64,000 nt of DNA, taken from the NCBI RefSeq assembly GCF_043555835.1, contig NZ_JBIGHV010000007.1, positions 62,001 through 126,000 on the forward strand. The letters are read 5' to 3'. This document shows, one piece after another, positions 62,506-64,000 of the stretch (position 1 is the stretch's first letter; the number at the start of each line of letters is the position of its first letter). The stretch comes from Pelomonas parva. GTDB lineage: Bacteria; Pseudomonadota; Gammaproteobacteria; Burkholderiales; Burkholderiaceae_C. Under the pieces are notes generated by a model. That model searched no databases, had not been told where the DNA came from, and saw only the letters and a program-made list of their open reading frames with translations. The position numbers were made by a program, and so were the translations under genes.

Positions 62506-63533
62506 CCGACGACGACATCGAACTCATCTACTCACCGCTGTCGCAGACCCACAGCGCCGAGGGGCACACGCTGCGCATCGAGATCTACCGTGGCGCGGGC
62601 GAGCCGTGGATTCTGGAAATCGAGGACGAGCTTGGAACGTCCACCGTGTGGGACGACCGATTCGAAACCGACACCGCTGCCCTGGCTGCGGCCTTTGAGG
62701 CGATCGAAGCGGAGGGCATTCATGCCTTCGTGACCGACGCCCAGCAGGCGGCCAAAGAAGCCGAGCCCGAGCTGTTGCGTCGGCTGTCGGAGGTCGAGCG
62801 TCCCGCTATGCCGCCCGGCATGCAAGCCATGATGACGCCGCTGTCGGAGGAGGAACTTGAAGAGCTGGACATGTTCCTGCTGGAGCTGGAAGCCGAAGAG
62901 AGCATGACGCTGGACATGCTCGACGGCTATCTGCACGCGCTGGCGATCGGGCCGGAAACGGTGATGCCCAGCCAATGGCTGCCCAGGGTGTGGGGGCAGG
63001 AAGAAGGCGCGATGTTGCCGCCGGTGGACGACCTGGATCAGGCCAACCACCTGCTGGGCCTGGTGATGCGCCACTTCAACAACATCGTGGCTGGCTTTGA
63101 CCACAGTCCGCCGCTGCTAGCGCCCTTGTGGCACACGGTTCAGTACGGTCCCGACGAGGAATTCGAGGATGCGGAAGCCTGGACCTTTGGCTTCACGGAC
63201 GCCGTGCGTCTCAGCCCGGCGGCGTGGCAGGCGCTGTTCAAGCACCCGGACGGCCAGCGTTGGTACCGGCCCATCGGCTTGCTGGGCGAAGACGATTTCT
63301 CGCCCGACCAGGACGAGCTGACCCGCACCCCCGAGCAGCGCGCGGCGCTGGCGGAGCAGATCGAGGAGAGTCTGCTGCGCATCCATGCGTTCTGGCTGCC
63401 GCTGCGGCAGGCGGTTAGCGAGCGCGAGCTGGCGCAGCGCATCAGCACCAAGGTCGGCCGCAACGAGCCGTGCCCCTGCAACAGCGGCAACAAGTTCAAG
63501 AAGTGCTGCGGGGCCCCGGCCGAACTGCACTGA
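62502..63533 (+). CDS. UPF0149/YecA-like protein with C-terminal SEC-C zinc motif
   Basis: 343 residues. The N-terminal 75 residues form a separate, unrecognised domain. A central UPF0149 (YecA-like) helical domain runs from about 105 to 300 (LEELDMFLLELE ... LDGYLHALAIGPE). The protein ends in the SEC-C zinc finger VGRNEPCPCNSGNKFKKCCG. The SEC-C tail, as in SecA, usually binds ribosomes or nucleic acid. ATGA overlap with the DUF1016 gene indicates an operon. The 3' end overlaps the convergent bchO gene by 38 bases. Confidence 0.85.
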   Translation: MTDDDIELIYSPLSQTHSAEGHTLRIEIYRGAGEPWILEIEDELGTSTVWDDRFETDTAALAAAFEAIEAEGIHAFVTDAQQAAKEAEPELLRRLSEVERPAMPPGMQAMMTPLSEEELEELDMFLLELEAEESMTLDMLDGYLHALAIGPETVMPSQWLPRVWGQEEGAMLPPVDDLDQANHLLGLVMRHFNNIVAGFDHSPPLLAPLWHTVQYGPDEEFEDAEAWTFGFTDAVRLSPAAWQALFKHPDGQRWYRPIGLLGEDDFSPDQDELTRTPEQRAALAEQIEESLLRIHAFWLPLRQAVSERELAQRISTKVGRNEPCPCNSGNKFKKCCGAPAELH

Positions 63534-64000
63534 CAGCCCCCTCACGCGCATTGCGGGTCGCGTCCCGCAGCGCCACCAGCAACGCGTTGACCACCTCTGG
63601 CGCCTCCTCATGCGCCAGATGCCCCAGCCCCGGCAGCGGGTGAAAGCTCGCCCCCGGCAGCCACCGCGCCAGCTCCAGCGACTGCACCGGCGCCACCGTG
63701 CGGTCGGCCAAGCCCGCCGCCAGCCACAGCGGCGTGCGCAGTTCGGGCAGGCGGGCCTGCAGGTCTTCCAACTGCCAACTGGCCAGCATGTCCAGCACAC
63801 CGCGCAGGTGTTCAGGCTGCTTCAGCAGCTCGCGGTAGTGCTGCACGCCGGCTTCGTCCAGGCGGGAGCCGGTGGAGGCGATCAGGTTTGTCAGCGCCCG
63901 CGGCTGGCCAGCGTGGCGGCCGACCCAGGCGGGCAGCCAGGCGCTGCGTGACGCGAGCTTGGCCACGGCCGGCGCCACCAGGCCCATCAGGCCGGGCAGC
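63496..64000 (-). CDS. bchO: alpha/beta hydrolase BchO, magnesium chelatase accessory (5' end outside window)
   Basis: C-terminal part of at least 167 residues; the frame is open to the window edge, so the start lies beyond 64000. The lid region (VQHYRELLKQPEHLRGVLDMLASWQLEDL) is followed by LRTPLWLAAGLADRTVAPVQ with the acid residue, and LPGLGHLAHEEAPE with the catalytic His. The GLGHLAHEE box is typical of BchO. In other purple bacteria bchO follows bchD in the same direction. Here it is on the opposite strand, separated by the retron island. Confidence 0.82.
   Translation of the reverse strand, partial: LPGLMGLVAPAVAKLASRSAWLPAWVGRHAGQPRALTNLIASTGSRLDEAGVQHYRELLKQPEHLRGVLDMLASWQLEDLQARLPELRTPLWLAAGLADRTVAPVQSLELARWLPGASFHPLPGLGHLAHEEAPEVVNALLVALRDATRNAREGAVSAVRPGPRSTS

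Noticed and set aside
59283..63533. Transposon or integrase-borne island ends
   Set aside because: I looked for terminal repeats, a tRNA-type attachment site and integrase or transposase genes at both edges and saw none, so the transfer mechanism is left open.

Overview
The window is chromosomal DNA of a GC-rich purple photosynthetic betaproteobacterium of the Burkholderiales, most like Rubrivivax gelatinosus and its relatives. The evidence is a bacteriochlorophyll/reaction-centre gene cluster with aerobic cyclase AcsF, PpsR and PpaA regulators and a HiPIP electron donor, together with the housekeeping order fabF-rpoE-rseA-mucD/degQ-lepA-lepB-rnc-era-recO-pdxJ-acpS. Species assignment is inference from gene content and order; I ran no search.

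Layout. (1) 1-10919, + strand: end of fabF, a small membrane protein, the sigma-E/anti-sigma/HtrA envelope-stress module, then lepA and the lepB-DUF4845-rnc-era-recO-pdxJ-GNAT-acpS chain with mostly overlapping genes. The 507-base gap before lepA holds a cluster of DnaA-box-like sequences and a probable small RNA with its own terminator. (2) 10930-33880: an exported protein, a ClpP-like membrane protein, rne, rluC, a RelE/ParE-type toxin-antitoxin pair, a phosphatase-Rieske-SppA operon, a PEP-CTERM protein, a decayed gene behind duplicated palindromes, gamma-glutamyltransferase, an MFS exporter, acetyltransferase, a ParD-like/nucleotidyltransferase pair, and an RND efflux operon. (3) 33992-59282: the photosynthesis gene cluster. 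Leftward from a shared control region run bchF-bchN-bchB-bchH-bchL-bchM-lhaA-puhA-puhB-puhC-acsF-puhE. Rightward run ppaA-ppsR and then bchG-bch2-bchP-orf-hip-DUF3422-bchI-bchD. PpsR-type TGT-N12-ACA palindromes sit upstream of bchG (a perfect one) and between bchF and ppaA (two imperfect ones). (4) 59283-63533: an accessory insert between bchD and bchO. It contains a complete retron: promoter, msr-msd RNA with a1/a2 repeats, a small tryptophan-rich ORF, an Xre-type HTH protein and a retron reverse transcriptase with NAxxH, YVDD and VTG motifs. A DUF1016 (YhcG-like) PD-(D/E)XK nuclease and a UPF0149/SEC-C protein follow. (5) 63496-64000: the C-terminal part of bchO, inverted relative to bchI-bchD and overlapping the SEC-C gene tail to tail.

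How the genes work together. The cluster encodes Mg insertion (BchH, BchI, BchD, accessory BchO), methylation (BchM), oxidative ring closure (AcsF), dark protochlorophyllide reduction (BchL, BchN, BchB), vinyl hydration (BchF), esterification and geranylgeranyl reduction (BchG, BchP), reaction-centre and light-harvesting assembly (PuhA, PuhB, PuhC, PuhE, LhaA, Bch2), and the soluble donor HiPIP. PpsR and the B12-domain antirepressor PpaA regulate it. The most interesting accessory system is the retron plus nuclease island that separates bchO from its usual partners.
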